A stretch of DNA of 64,000 nt, taken from positions 62,001-126,000 of the forward strand of contig JAOZPG010000006.1 in the NCBI GenBank assembly GCA_029932855.1, read 5' to 3'. How positions within the stretch are numbered: the first letter of the stretch is position 1; the number at the start of each line of letters is the position of its first letter. Shown here one piece after another: positions 52,072-60,416 of this stretch. A program made the position numbers and the translations under genes. The stretch comes from Bacteroidales bacterium. GTDB taxonomy: Bacteria > Bacteroidota > Bacteroidia > Bacteroidales > VadinHA17. The notes beneath the pieces are model-generated. The model saw only the letters and a list, made by a program, of their open reading frames with translations, searched no databases and had not been told where the DNA came from.

Positions 52072-52821
52072 ATGACACTGAAGGATCAAATAGACAGGAA
52101 TAATTTACCATCACATGTGGCTGTGATAATGGATGGTAATGGCAGGTGGGCCAGGCAAAAGGGCAAACACCGGATATTCGGACACAAAAGCGGAGTTACA
52201 TCTGTCAGGGAAGTTACAGAAGCAGCAGCCGAGCTTGGTCTCAGGTATCTTACCCTCTATGCCTTCTCAACAGAGAACTGGAACCGGCCAAAGGAAGAGA
52301 TTGAGGCTCTTATGTCGCTTCTGGTCACTTCATTGAGCGGAGAGACAAAAACCCTGATGGAGAACAATATCAGGCTTATGGCAATAGGTGATCTGCAAAA
52401 TCTTCCGGGCAAAGTGTATAAGAAATTACAGGCAAGCATTGATAAAACAGCGGATAATACAGGTACCAGGCTGGTACTGGCCATCAGTTACAGCTCGCGC
52501 TGGGAGATTGCTGATGCAGCAAAGAAGATTGCAGCTGCTGCAGTAAAAGGGGATATTAAGGTGGATGACATAAATACGGAGATGCTGTCAGAATATTTAA
52601 ACTCAGGAAAGATTCCCGATCCCGACTTTCTTATTCGTACGAGTGGAGAATACAGGGTAAGTAATTTCCTTTTGTGGCAGATAGCTTACTCTGAACTATA
52701 TTTTACCGATACGCTGTGGCCCGATTTCAGGAAGGATGATTTTTTTAAGGCAATACTGGATTATCAGCACAGGGAGCGCAGGTTTGGGAAAATAAGTGAA
52801 CAGCTTGGAAGTGAAAAATAA
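52072..52821 (+). CDS. uppS: Isoprenyl transferase (undecaprenyl diphosphate synthase)
   Basis: 249 residues. Cis-prenyltransferase making the C55 lipid carrier for peptidoglycan and other wall polymers. Conserved regions: AVIMDGNGRWARQKGK (catalytic Asp), GHKSGVTSVREV, LTLYAFSTENWNRP and PDFLIRTSGEYRVSNFLLWQIAYSELYFTDTLWPDF. Start ATG at 52072. Followed by bamA across a purine-rich gap. Confidence 0.97.
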   Translation: MTLKDQIDRNNLPSHVAVIMDGNGRWARQKGKHRIFGHKSGVTSVREVTEAAAELGLRYLTLYAFSTENWNRPKEEIEALMSLLVTSLSGETKTLMENNIRLMAIGDLQNLPGKVYKKLQASIDKTADNTGTRLVLAISYSSRWEIADAAKKIAAAAVKGDIKVDDINTEMLSEYLNSGKIPDPDFLIRTSGEYRVSNFLLWQIAYSELYFTDTLWPDFRKDDFFKAILDYQHRERRFGKISEQLGSEK

Positions 52822-52912
52822 GAAAAAGTACCCGGAAGGGAAGGATGATAAAAGAGACTTGGAAGGAAAGAATAAAAAAATGAAGAATTAATAAGTGAAG
52901 GATAATAAGAGA
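52822..52912 (+). other. Purine-rich leader upstream of bamA
   Basis: This gap of about 90 bases is nearly all A and G on the plus strand, broken only by short ACCC and CTT interruptions. It contains repeats of GGAAGG and AATAAG-like units and no hairpin. It would be an unstructured A/G-rich 5' region for bamA translation. Confidence 0.7.
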
Positions 52913-55426
52913 ATGAATAAGAGAACAATAAACAGTATAATAAAAACAGGCATTGCTTTTTTATTAGTGTTAATGCTACAGCCGGCAGCGGCACAGGAAG
53001 ACAGCCTGAACTTTAATATCCCGGTAATGGATTATTCCTATCCGCGGGAATACGAGGTGGCAAAGATCAGTATTTCGGGAATAAAGTACCTGGATAAGGG
53101 AATACTTGTCCAGCTTACAGGCATTAAAGCAGGAGAGAAGATACTTATCCCCGGAGAACGTATTACCCGTTCTATCGAGAAATTATGGAAGCAGGGATTG
53201 TTTTCCGATATTAAGATTACTTACACAAAGATTGAAGGAAACAGGATATACCTTAATTATTATCTCAGGGAAAGGCCAAGGTTGTCGAGGTTTACTTTTG
53301 ATGGCATCAACAGGAATGATACCCAGGATCTTCTTGAGAAGATAAATGTTATGAACGGGAGCCAGGTTACAGAGAACCTGATAAATGATATAGACAGGAT
53401 AATTAAGGAATTCTACATAGATAAGAGTTACCTGAATGTTACGGTAGATATAAGTCAGGAAGAAGATCCCAGGATGCCTAACAGTGTTCGCCTTCATGCC
53501 GATGTAAAGAAAAATGAAAAGGTGAGGATAGAAGAGATAATCTTTGAAGGGAATGAGACATATCCCGACAAGCGGCTGAGAAGGGTAATGAAGAATACCA
53601 AGAAGAGAAATCTGAACATTTTCAAGGCCTCCAAGTATATTGTTGCCGATTACAGGGAAGACAGGAAAAGCCTTGAGGAGTTTTATAATGAGAATGGTTA
53701 CAGGGATTTTAAGATACTTGATGATTCTCTTATAGTGCTAAGTGAGGAAAGAGTAAGCGTAGTAATGAAAATAAATGAGGGAGATAAGTATTATGTAAGG
53801 AATATCACATGGGTGGGAAATACAAAATTCCCTTCCCCTTACCTTGCAAATGTATTGGGCATTGCCAAGGGCGACCCATACAATAAGACGGCACTTGAAG
53901 AAAGGCTTTTTATTGATGAAGATGCTGTTAACTCGGTGTATATGGACCAGGGCTACCTTTTCTCCCAGATCAATCCTGTTGAGATCAGGGTGGAGGATGA
54001 CTCGATAGATATTGAGATGAGGGTGTTTGAAGGTCCTCCTGCCACTATCAGCAGGATCATTATTAACGGTAACACCAAGACCAACGAAAGGGTTGTGAGG
54101 CGTGAGCTCAGGACAAACCCCGGCAACCTGTTCAGCAAGACCCTTCTTGTAAGAGATGCCAGGGAGATAGCCCAGCTGGGTCACTTCGATCCTGAGAAAG
54201 TCTCTCCCAACCCCATACCTAATCCTGCCGACGGCACCGTGGACATAGAATACAACCTTGAGGAAAAGGCAAATGACCAGTTTGAGGTTTCAGGAGGCTG
54301 GGGTGCAGGCATGCTGGTAGGGACAGTGGGACTGAGATTTAATAATTTCTCCCTGCGCCGTATGCTGGAACCGAGAGCATGGAGGCCTGTTCCTTCAGGT
54401 GACGGGCAGACACTTAGTATCAGGGCACAATCAAACGGCAGGTACTATCAGTCGTATAACTTTACATTTGTAGAGCCCTGGTTTGGAGGTAAAAAACCAA
54501 ACTCATTCAGCTTCTCCGCATACAGATCGGTGCAGTCGAACGGAAGGAAGAAGACCGACCCTACCAAGCAGTCTATGTTTATAAACGGTATTACCCTTGG
54601 CCTTGGAAAAAGGCTGAAATGGCCTGATGATTATTTTAGCTGGTATAATTCCCTGAGTTTCCAGAGTTATGAGCTTCAGAACTGGAATCGTTATTTCCTT
54701 TTCTCAAACGGGGCATCAAACATACTTAGTTTTCAGACCGTACTCAGCAGAAACTCTGCCGGACCCAGTCCCATTTACCCCATAGGCGGATCCAACCTGT
54801 CGCTGTCCCTGCAGATGACACCTCCTTTTTCAGCTTTAGGCAACAAGGACTATTCCGACCCCGACATGATAGACAGTGAAAAGTATAAATGGGTGGAGTT
54901 TCATAAATGGGAATTCAAGACAGAGTGGTTTCTGAACCTTGTTGAAAAGCTTGTTTTTTACACCAGGGTTAACTTTGGTTATATAGGTTTCTATAATAAA
55001 GATATAGGTCCGTCTCCCTTCGAGGGATATGATCTTGGCGGAGACGGCATGTCGGGATTTAACCTGTATGGAGTAAATACCGTGGGACTAAGGGGATATG
55101 AGAATGGTTCATTAACCCCCTATGAGAATAATAAAAAGGCAGGAAATGTGTATGAGCGTCTTACCATGGAGCTCAGGTATCCCTTAACCCTCAGTCCCCA
55201 GGCAACGGTTTTCGGACTCATCTTCTTCGAAGGAGGCAATGCATGGTCGAAGATAGAGAATTATAATCCCTATGGCATAATGAAATCGGCCGGGGTCGGA
55301 CTGCGTGCCTTCCTGCCTATGTTCGGACTCCTGGGTATTGACTGGGCTTATGGCTTTAATTCGGTTGCAGGAAGACCGGATGCAAACGGTAGCCAGTTCC
55401 ATTTTGTTATAGGCCAGCAATTCTAA
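52913..55426 (+). CDS. bamA: Outer membrane protein assembly factor BamA
   Basis: 837 residues from ATG at 52913 (MNKRTINS, then a signal peptide ending PAAAQ); an in-frame GTG at 52895 would add six residues. Inserts beta-barrels into the outer membrane. About five POTRA modules fill residues ~35-420 (YEVAKISISGIKYLDKGILVQLTGI, VRIEEIIFEGNETYPDKRLRRVMKN, RNITWVGNTKFPSPYLANVLGI, ISRIIINGNTKTNERVVRRELRT). The Omp85 barrel follows, with the lid-loop-type motif GLRGYENGSL and a C-terminal Phe (FHFVIGQQF). It is followed by two Skp genes, its periplasmic chaperones. Confidence 0.95.
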   Translation: MNKRTINSIIKTGIAFLLVLMLQPAAAQEDSLNFNIPVMDYSYPREYEVAKISISGIKYLDKGILVQLTGIKAGEKILIPGERITRSIEKLWKQGLFSDIKITYTKIEGNRIYLNYYLRERPRLSRFTFDGINRNDTQDLLEKINVMNGSQVTENLINDIDRIIKEFYIDKSYLNVTVDISQEEDPRMPNSVRLHADVKKNEKVRIEEIIFEGNETYPDKRLRRVMKNTKKRNLNIFKASKYIVADYREDRKSLEEFYNENGYRDFKILDDSLIVLSEERVSVVMKINEGDKYYVRNITWVGNTKFPSPYLANVLGIAKGDPYNKTALEERLFIDEDAVNSVYMDQGYLFSQINPVEIRVEDDSIDIEMRVFEGPPATISRIIINGNTKTNERVVRRELRTNPGNLFSKTLLVRDAREIAQLGHFDPEKVSPNPIPNPADGTVDIEYNLEEKANDQFEVSGGWGAGMLVGTVGLRFNNFSLRRMLEPRAWRPVPSGDGQTLSIRAQSNGRYYQSYNFTFVEPWFGGKKPNSFSFSAYRSVQSNGRKKTDPTKQSMFINGITLGLGKRLKWPDDYFSWYNSLSFQSYELQNWNRYFLFSNGASNILSFQTVLSRNSAGPSPIYPIGGSNLSLSLQMTPPFSALGNKDYSDPDMIDSEKYKWVEFHKWEFKTEWFLNLVEKLVFYTRVNFGYIGFYNKDIGPSPFEGYDLGGDGMSGFNLYGVNTVGLRGYENGSLTPYENNKKAGNVYERLTMELRYPLTLSPQATVFGLIFFEGGNAWSKIENYNPYGIMKSAGVGLRAFLPMFGLLGIDWAYGFNSVAGRPDANGSQFHFVIGQQF

Positions 55427-55517
55427 GTTTTTTTTGGTATGGTTATTGAATAACTTATAGACATGCCGGACATAAATACGCGGCAGGACACAAAAAATTA
55501 ACAAAATAAACACAGTC

Positions 55518-56033
55518 ATGAAAAAGTTATTATCTGTAATATTATTGATGACAGTTATATCGGCATATGCTTATTCGCAGAAATATGCATTTGTTGATAC
55601 CGAGTATATACTTAACAATATTCCAGCATATAAGGCAGCCCAGGATCAGCTCGATCAGTCGTCGGCCGGGTGGGAAAAAGAGATAGCAGTCATCTATGCC
55701 GAGGTAGAACGTCTCTATAAGGCATATCAGAACGAGTCGGTACTGCTTACCCAGGATATGAAGAAGAAAAGAGAGAACGAGATAATTGAAAAGGAGAAAG
55801 AGGCCAAGGCGCTGCAGGAGAAATATTTTGGCAGGGACGGGGAAATGTTTGTAAAACGTCAGGAGCTTATTAAGCCTATACAGGATGAGATATACAATGC
55901 CGTTAAGGAGCTGGCCGTAGAAGGAAATTTTGCTGTAATATTTGATACTTCCGGAAGCCTGTCTATGTTATATACTAACCCCAGGTACGATATGAGCGAT
56001 GATGTACTTGAAAAGTTAGGTTATACAAATTAA
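55518..56033 (+). CDS. OmpH/Skp-family periplasmic chaperone, first copy
   Basis: 171 residues. Signal peptide (LSVILLMTVISAYAYSQ) then a short beta segment KYAFVDTEYILNNIPAYKAAQDQL and a long charged coiled coil (~45-115, EVERLYKAYQNESVLLTQDMKKKRENEIIEKEKEAKAL), ending ELAVEGNFAVIFDTSGSLSMLYTNP. This is the Skp fold: trimers hold unfolded outer-membrane proteins on their way to BamA, encoded just upstream. A second Skp-like gene follows after 58 bases. Confidence 0.92.
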   Translation: MKKLLSVILLMTVISAYAYSQKYAFVDTEYILNNIPAYKAAQDQLDQSSAGWEKEIAVIYAEVERLYKAYQNESVLLTQDMKKKRENEIIEKEKEAKALQEKYFGRDGEMFVKRQELIKPIQDEIYNAVKELAVEGNFAVIFDTSGSLSMLYTNPRYDMSDDVLEKLGYTN

Positions 56034-56038
56034 ATATT

Positions 56039-56046
56039 TATTTTTG
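56039..56046 (+). promoter_or_regulatory. -7 promoter box (TATTTTTG) before the second Skp gene
   Basis: Exact TAnnTTTG match 45 bases upstream of the ATG at 56092 and directly after the first Skp stop. It suggests the second copy can be expressed separately. No -33 partner found. Confidence 0.45.
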
Positions 56047-56091
56047 TGAAACCGAAAAACACTTTGTGAATAAAAACTAAATTAAAAACTA

Positions 56092-56610
56092 ATGAAAAAC
56101 GCTATTAAGATAATTGCCCTTGTTCTTTTTATTGGAGCATCAAGTTCAGTATTTGCACAGAAGAACTATAAATTCGGTCATATCAATAGTCAGGAACTTA
56201 TGGCTATGATGCCAGAAACAGACAGTGCTCAGGCAGCTCTTCAAGATTATGCCAAGAAGCTGGAAGACCAGCTTGACGTGATGAATGTAGAGTACAACAA
56301 GAAACTGCAGGAGTATCTGGCCGAAAGGGATAATCTTACCGAACTTATAAAGCAGGCTAAGGAGCAGGACCTGAATGATCTTCAGACAAGGATACAGAAC
56401 TTCCAGCAGTCAGCACAGCAGGATATGCAACAGAGGCAGTCCGAATTGATGCAGCCTATTGTTGAGAAGGCCCAGAATGCCATACAGACGGTAGCAAAGG
56501 AAAACGATTTCATTTATATATTTGATGTTGCAGCAGGAGGCCTGGTATATTTTTCTGATGATAGCGAAAATATTCTTGTACTGGTTAAGCAATATCTCGG
56601 AATACAATAA
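56092..56610 (+). CDS. OmpH/Skp-family periplasmic chaperone, second copy
   Basis: 172 residues. Signal peptide (IIALVLFIGASSSVFAQ), KFGHINSQELMAMMPETDSAQAALQDYAKKLEDQLDVM, a glutamine-rich coiled coil and C-terminal VAKENDFIYIFDVAAGGLVYFSDDSENI. Same layout as the gene before it but clearly diverged in sequence, with Gln replacing many Lys/Glu in the coil. Tandem Skp copies after bamA are common in Bacteroidetes. murI begins two bases after its stop. Confidence 0.93.
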   Translation: MKNAIKIIALVLFIGASSSVFAQKNYKFGHINSQELMAMMPETDSAQAALQDYAKKLEDQLDVMNVEYNKKLQEYLAERDNLTELIKQAKEQDLNDLQTRIQNFQQSAQQDMQQRQSELMQPIVEKAQNAIQTVAKENDFIYIFDVAAGGLVYFSDDSENILVLVKQYLGIQ

Positions 56611-56612
56611 AA

Positions 56613-57422
56613 TTGGATCTTAATCCTGAACAGGCAATTGGTATTTTTGACTCGGGCGTGGGTGGCCTTACGGTGGCTCATGCCATCAGGCAGATACTTC
56701 CCGACGAGAAGCTTATATATTTTGGAGACACGGCCCATCTTCCCTATGGTGATAAGTCGAAAGATACCATTATAAGGTACTCCAAAGAGATAAGTAATTT
56801 CCTCCTCGAAAAATCATGTAAGACAATTGTTATTGCCTGTAATTCTGCATCGGCTACGGCCTATGAAGACTTGAAGAAAGATTTCGAAGGAAGGCTGCTT
56901 ATCCTTAATGTTATAGATCCTGTTGTTAACTACCTGAAGAATAATTTCGAAGACACAAAGGTCGGCGTTATAGGCACCAAGGCCACGATAAATTCCGGTG
57001 CCTATGAGAAAGGCATACTCAGCGAATGTAGAAATATCACTCCGGTATCTATGGCCACGCCTCTTTTTGTGCCAATGATAGAGGAAGGTTTTATATTCGA
57101 TGATATCAGCAATGCCATTATACGCAGCTATCTGTCCAGTCCCATGCTTAAAGACATATCCTCGCTTATCCTCGCTTGTACGCATTATCCTATTATCAAG
57201 AATCAGATAAACAAGTTCTTTGCTTTTAATGTAGAGATCATCGACTCGGCAAAGATCGTTGCTGCAGAGCTTAAAGATATGTTGCAGTCCAGGGATCTCC
57301 TGAGCAGGTCGGGCAAGGGAGAGAGTGAGTTTTACCTGTCAGATTACACAGAGCATTTCGCTAAGATAGCAAAGACTTTTTTCGAGGAGAAGATCAGTCT
57401 CCGCAAGGTATCACTTAAATGA
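56613..57422 (+). CDS. murI: Glutamate racemase
   Basis: 269 residues from TTG at 56613, immediately after the Skp stop; the product opens LNPEQAIGIFDSGVGGLTVAHAIRQILP. Provides D-glutamate for peptidoglycan. Two catalytic cysteines are in VIACNSASATA and ILACTHYPIIKNQI. Other family parts are YFGDTAHLPYGDKSKD and VGVIGTKATINSGAYEKGI. The last gene of the envelope block. Confidence 0.96.
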   Translation: MDLNPEQAIGIFDSGVGGLTVAHAIRQILPDEKLIYFGDTAHLPYGDKSKDTIIRYSKEISNFLLEKSCKTIVIACNSASATAYEDLKKDFEGRLLILNVIDPVVNYLKNNFEDTKVGVIGTKATINSGAYEKGILSECRNITPVSMATPLFVPMIEEGFIFDDISNAIIRSYLSSPMLKDISSLILACTHYPIIKNQINKFFAFNVEIIDSAKIVAAELKDMLQSRDLLSRSGKGESEFYLSDYTEHFAKIAKTFFEEKISLRKVSLK

Positions 57423-57453
57423 CCAGGCATTAAAAATGCCATAATCACATCCA

Positions 57454-58341
57454 TTAATCTCCCGGTGTAAGGCTGTTTGTTTCCATTTCCCTGTCAATCT
57501 TTTTCACCAGTCCCTGCAGCACCTTGCCGGGGCCAAGCTCGGAAAATGATGTGGCACCATCAGCTATCATCCTTATAACTGACTGTGTCCATCTTACAGG
57601 AGAGGTAAGCTGTGCCACGAGATTGTCTTTTATCTTTCCGGGATCGGTGGTTGGCATGGCTGTAACATTCTGGTAAACGGGACAGAGAGGAACAGAAAAA
57701 TGAGTATTCTTAATAGCCTCACTCAATTCTTTGCGAGCAGGTTCCATAAGAGGAGAGTGAAAGGCTCCCCCGACAACCAGTTTTATAGCACGTTTAGCTC
57801 CTGCTGCCTGCAGTTTCTCAATGGCAAGGTCTATGCCCCTGATGGATCCGGAGATAACTACTTGTCCCGGGCTGTTATAGTTTGCAGGAACCACAAGCTC
57901 CCCTGTTTCAGAGCATATCTTTTCCACCAGCCCGTCATCCAGTCCCAGTATAGCAGCCATCGTAGAGGGTTCCAGCTCGCAGGCCTTCTGCATGGCCAGT
58001 GCCCTTTTCGATACCAGCCTCAGCCCGTCTTCAAATGAGAGTGCGCCATTAGCCACCAGTGCCGAAAATTCTCCAAGGGAATGACCTGCCACCATATCAG
58101 GACCTGAGTGCTCTTTCATAGCCATGGCAAGAATGGTTGAATGCAGGAATATTGCCGGCTGCGTGATCTTTGTCTGCTTCAGCTCATCAATGCTGCCCCC
58201 AAACATTACATCGGTAATATTAAAACCAAGTATGGTATTTGCCTTTTCAAACAGGGTCTTCCCCAATTTGCTCTTGTCATAAATATCTTTTCCCATACCC
58301 GGGAACTGTGCACCCTGTCCCGGAAATATATAAGCTTTCAT
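57454..58341 (-). CDS. fabD: Malonyl-CoA:ACP transacylase
   Basis: 295 residues. Loads malonyl groups onto ACP for fatty acid synthesis. It opens AYIFPGQGAQFPGMGKDIY. The nucleophile Ser is in VAGHSLGEFSALVANGALSFEDGLRLVSKRALAMQ and the catalytic His in VGGAFHSPLMEPARKEL. YQNVTAMPTTDPGKIKDNLVAQLTSPVRWTQSV is the expected C-terminal part. It stands alone between murI (convergent) and folE. Confidence 0.96.
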   Translation of the reverse strand: MKAYIFPGQGAQFPGMGKDIYDKSKLGKTLFEKANTILGFNITDVMFGGSIDELKQTKITQPAIFLHSTILAMAMKEHSGPDMVAGHSLGEFSALVANGALSFEDGLRLVSKRALAMQKACELEPSTMAAILGLDDGLVEKICSETGELVVPANYNSPGQVVISGSIRGIDLAIEKLQAAGAKRAIKLVVGGAFHSPLMEPARKELSEAIKNTHFSVPLCPVYQNVTAMPTTDPGKIKDNLVAQLTSPVRWTQSVIRMIADGATSFSELGPGKVLQGLVKKIDREMETNSLTPGD

Positions 58342-58437
58342 ATCATATGTTTTTTAATTGTTTACTGCTTAAGCGGGCAGTTTGCAGGCTGTATTTTGTA
58401 TCCTTTTCTTTTGAGCCCCGGCTTGCTGCCGGCTGTA

Positions 58438-59097
58438 TCAGTGCAGTTTGCTGCCAATAAGATGAATGAATTCTTCGCGGGTGGCACTTCTTTTCATGAA
58501 CTCGCCTGTAAAGGCCGAAGTGGTGGTTACCGAGTTTTGTTTCTGTACCCCCCTCATCATCATGCAAAGATGTTGAGCTTCAATCACTACAGCCACACCA
58601 AGGGGGTCGAGAGTGTTCTGTATGCAATCCCTTATTTGTGTAGTAAGCCTTTCCTGTACCTGCAGCCTTCTTGCATAAGCCTCCACAACCCTTGCTATCT
58701 TACTCAGTCCCGTTATATGTTTGTTAGGGATATAGGCAACATGGGCTTTCCCGATAAAAGGGATCATATGATGTTCACACATTGAGTATATCTCAATATC
58801 CTTAACAATAACCATCTGCTGGTAGTCTTCCCTGAACATGGCATCTTTAAGTATCTGTTCAGGGTTATGATTATAGCCCTGCAGGAGGAACTGTAATGAC
58901 TTGGCAACCCTTATAGGTGTTTTTACCAGTCCTTCCCTGGAAATATCTTCCCCTAACAATTTAATTATTTCCTCATAATGAGCGGTCAGCTTATTTGTTA
59001 TCTCAGGGTTCCACTGGTCCAGCCTTTCATAACCTATCTCATTTTCATCCAGCTTTGGGTTGATGCTGGTGTCTGTAATGCTATTTTTTTTATCCAT
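58438..59097 (-). CDS. folE: GTP cyclohydrolase I
   Basis: 219 residues from ATG at 59097 ([10 protein letters not shown]); an in-frame TTG three codons earlier is less likely. Opens GTP to dihydroneopterin triphosphate for folate or queuosine precursors. Zinc ligands are Cys and His in [20 protein letters not shown] and Cys in [21 protein letters not shown]. It overlaps the queD stop by eight bases, so the two steps GTP to H2NTP to carboxytetrahydropterin are genetically coupled. Confidence 0.96.
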   Translation of the reverse strand: MDKKNSITDTSINPKLDENEIGYERLDQWNPEITNKLTAHYEEIIKLLGEDISREGLVKTPIRVAKSLQFLLQGYNHNPEQILKDAMFREDYQQMVIVKDIEIYSMCEHHMIPFIGKAHVAYIPNKHITGLSKIARVVEAYARRLQVQERLTTQIRDCIQNTLDPLGVAVVIEAQHLCMMMRGVQKQNSVTTTSAFTGEFMKRSATREEFIHLIGSKLH

Positions 59098-59500
59098 AAT
59101 ATTCAACTGAATTATTTTCTGTTTCCACGATTCGTATCTTATGCAGTTCTGCTCCCATTTCTATTATAAGCGGTGATAGTTTCTCCCAGATAGCTATGGC
59201 CAGGTTTTCGGTTGAAGTGATACGACCCTTCATAAAGTCCACCTCGAGATTCATGTTTTTATGATCTATCTTATCAATTATATGTTTCCTGATAAGTTTG
59301 CTGAGGTCTTTCATGTTTATCACATAGCCTAGACTTTCCTTTATCTCACCCTTAATGCTTACATATAACTCGTAATTATGACCATGCCAGTTTGGATTTG
59401 AACATTTACCATATACGCGGTAGTTCTCCTCATCGCTCATATCCGGCCTGTAAAGGCGGTGAGCCGAGTTAAACCTTTCTCTCCTGGTTAAATATATCAT
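59090..59500 (-). CDS. queD: 6-carboxytetrahydropterin synthase (QueD family)
   Basis: 136 residues. Zinc ligands: His in [12 protein letters not shown] and the HxH of [15 protein letters not shown]; catalytic Cys in [35 protein letters not shown] is typical. QueD converts dihydroneopterin triphosphate (the FolE product) towards queuosine. The same fold also serves as pyruvoyl-tetrahydropterin synthase; the queuosine role is the more likely. First gene of a queD-folE pair with a -7 box 38 bases upstream. Confidence 0.92.
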   Translation of the reverse strand: MIYLTRRERFNSAHRLYRPDMSDEENYRVYGKCSNPNWHGHNYELYVSIKGEIKESLGYVINMKDLSKLIRKHIIDKIDHKNMNLEVDFMKGRITSTENLAIAIWEKLSPLIIEMGAELHKIRIVETENNSVEYYG

Positions 59501-59537
59501 GATTATAAGTTAAAAAAACTAAATTTACAATATGGGT

Positions 59538-59545
59538 CAAACCTA
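59538..59545 (-). promoter_or_regulatory. -7 promoter box (TAGGTTTG) for queD-folE
   Basis: Minus-strand TAnnTTTG match, 38 bases from the queD ATG (59500), in the divergent gap with mqnB. No well-placed -33 element was seen. Confidence 0.5.
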
Positions 59546-59639
59546 CATAATAAACTTTAGGCCGCTTAAAAAAATATGTCCAAAAATACAGAATTCGGAT
59601 GAGCGCACATAATTTTTACAAAATTCTATAATCTCAATC

Positions 59640-60305
59640 ATGAAAATTCTAATTGTTTCCGCAACGAAAAAGGAGATACAGCCATTTATAGATCAGGTAC
59701 AGGCTTTTTCCGGTGAATCACAGTCAGACCTTTCTTTTGATTATAAAGCTCATAATATTGAGATCCTTATTTCAGGCATTGGAGCTGCGGCCAGCTCTTA
59801 TTCACTTACTAAAAAGCTCTTAAGCACAAAGTTCGACCTTGTTATAAATGCCGGTATTGCCGGCAGTTACGATCATGATGTAGAACCGGGTCGTGTTTTT
59901 ATGGTAACAAGCGAGGTCTTCTCCGACCTGGGCGCAGAAACGGACGGGGTTTTTCAGTCGGTTTTTGATCTGGGTCTTGTTAAGCAGCATCAGTCGCCCT
60001 TTGAATGGGGGATACTTAATGCCAGGCCCTTTTACAATCTCCCCGGTGTACTTGATCATCTTCCCCGGGCCAAAGGATATACTGTAAATAAGCTGCCCGG
60101 CCGCAGGCAGGTGTCAGGACTTGAAAGTATGGAGGGAGCGGCAGTTTTTTATGTTTGCCTGCTTGAGGAGATAGCTTTTGTGCAGCTAAGGGCAGTCTCA
60201 AACAGGGTTGGGGAGGCAGACAGGTCGAAATGGGATATCCCCATGGCTCTTAAAAGTCTGGCAACTGAGCTTATCAGGCTCTTAGACGATCTTCAGGAAA
60301 CATAA
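59640..60305 (+). CDS. mqnB: Futalosine hydrolase
   Basis: 221 residues. Splits futalosine into dehypoxanthinyl futalosine and hypoxanthine in the futalosine menaquinone pathway. It is a nucleosidase-fold protein: ILISGIGAAASSYSLTKKLL, LVINAGIAGSYDHDVEPGRVFMV, and the specific C-terminal motif SGLESMEGAAVFYVCLLEEIAFVQLRAVSNRVGEADRSKWDIPMAL. The last part fits MqnB rather than MTA/SAH nucleosidase. It implies a futalosine route; the UbiD-family gene at 8.6 kb may act later in the same pathway. Confidence 0.92.
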   Translation: MKILIVSATKKEIQPFIDQVQAFSGESQSDLSFDYKAHNIEILISGIGAAASSYSLTKKLLSTKFDLVINAGIAGSYDHDVEPGRVFMVTSEVFSDLGAETDGVFQSVFDLGLVKQHQSPFEWGILNARPFYNLPGVLDHLPRAKGYTVNKLPGRRQVSGLESMEGAAVFYVCLLEEIAFVQLRAVSNRVGEADRSKWDIPMALKSLATELIRLLDDLQET

Positions 60306-60324
60306 GGATATTTGCATAATGGGG

Positions 60325-60352
60325 GTTTAAAGGCCCCGCCTTTTAAACTTTT
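60325..60352 (+). terminator. Hairpin after mqnB
   Basis: GTTTAAAGGC (60325-60334) pairs with GCCTTTTAAAC (60338-60348) with a one-base bulge and a three-base loop, followed by TTTT. Probable Rho-independent terminator 20 bases after the mqnB stop. Confidence 0.65.
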
Positions 60353-60412
60353 AATCTAATCTTTTGTCTTTTGTCTTTCATAGTCTAACTTTATAGCTCT
60401 TAGCTTTTTTAT
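60353..60412 (+). other. Pyrimidine-rich tract upstream of the receiver/PEP-synthase-like gene
   Basis: About 60 bases dominated by T and C, with CTTTTGT and TCTTTTGTCTTT repeats, directly between the mqnB terminator and the next ATG (60417). No promoter box matches TAnnTTTG. It is the third low-complexity, strand-biased leader in the window. Confidence 0.55.
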
Positions 60413-60416
60413 TATT

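Noticed and set aside
59640-60305. MTA/SAH nucleosidase instead of futalosine hydrolase
   Set aside because: The C-terminal SMEGAAVFYVC and RAVSNRVGEADRSKWDI stretch is the MqnB form, and the protein lacks the usual Mtn ending.
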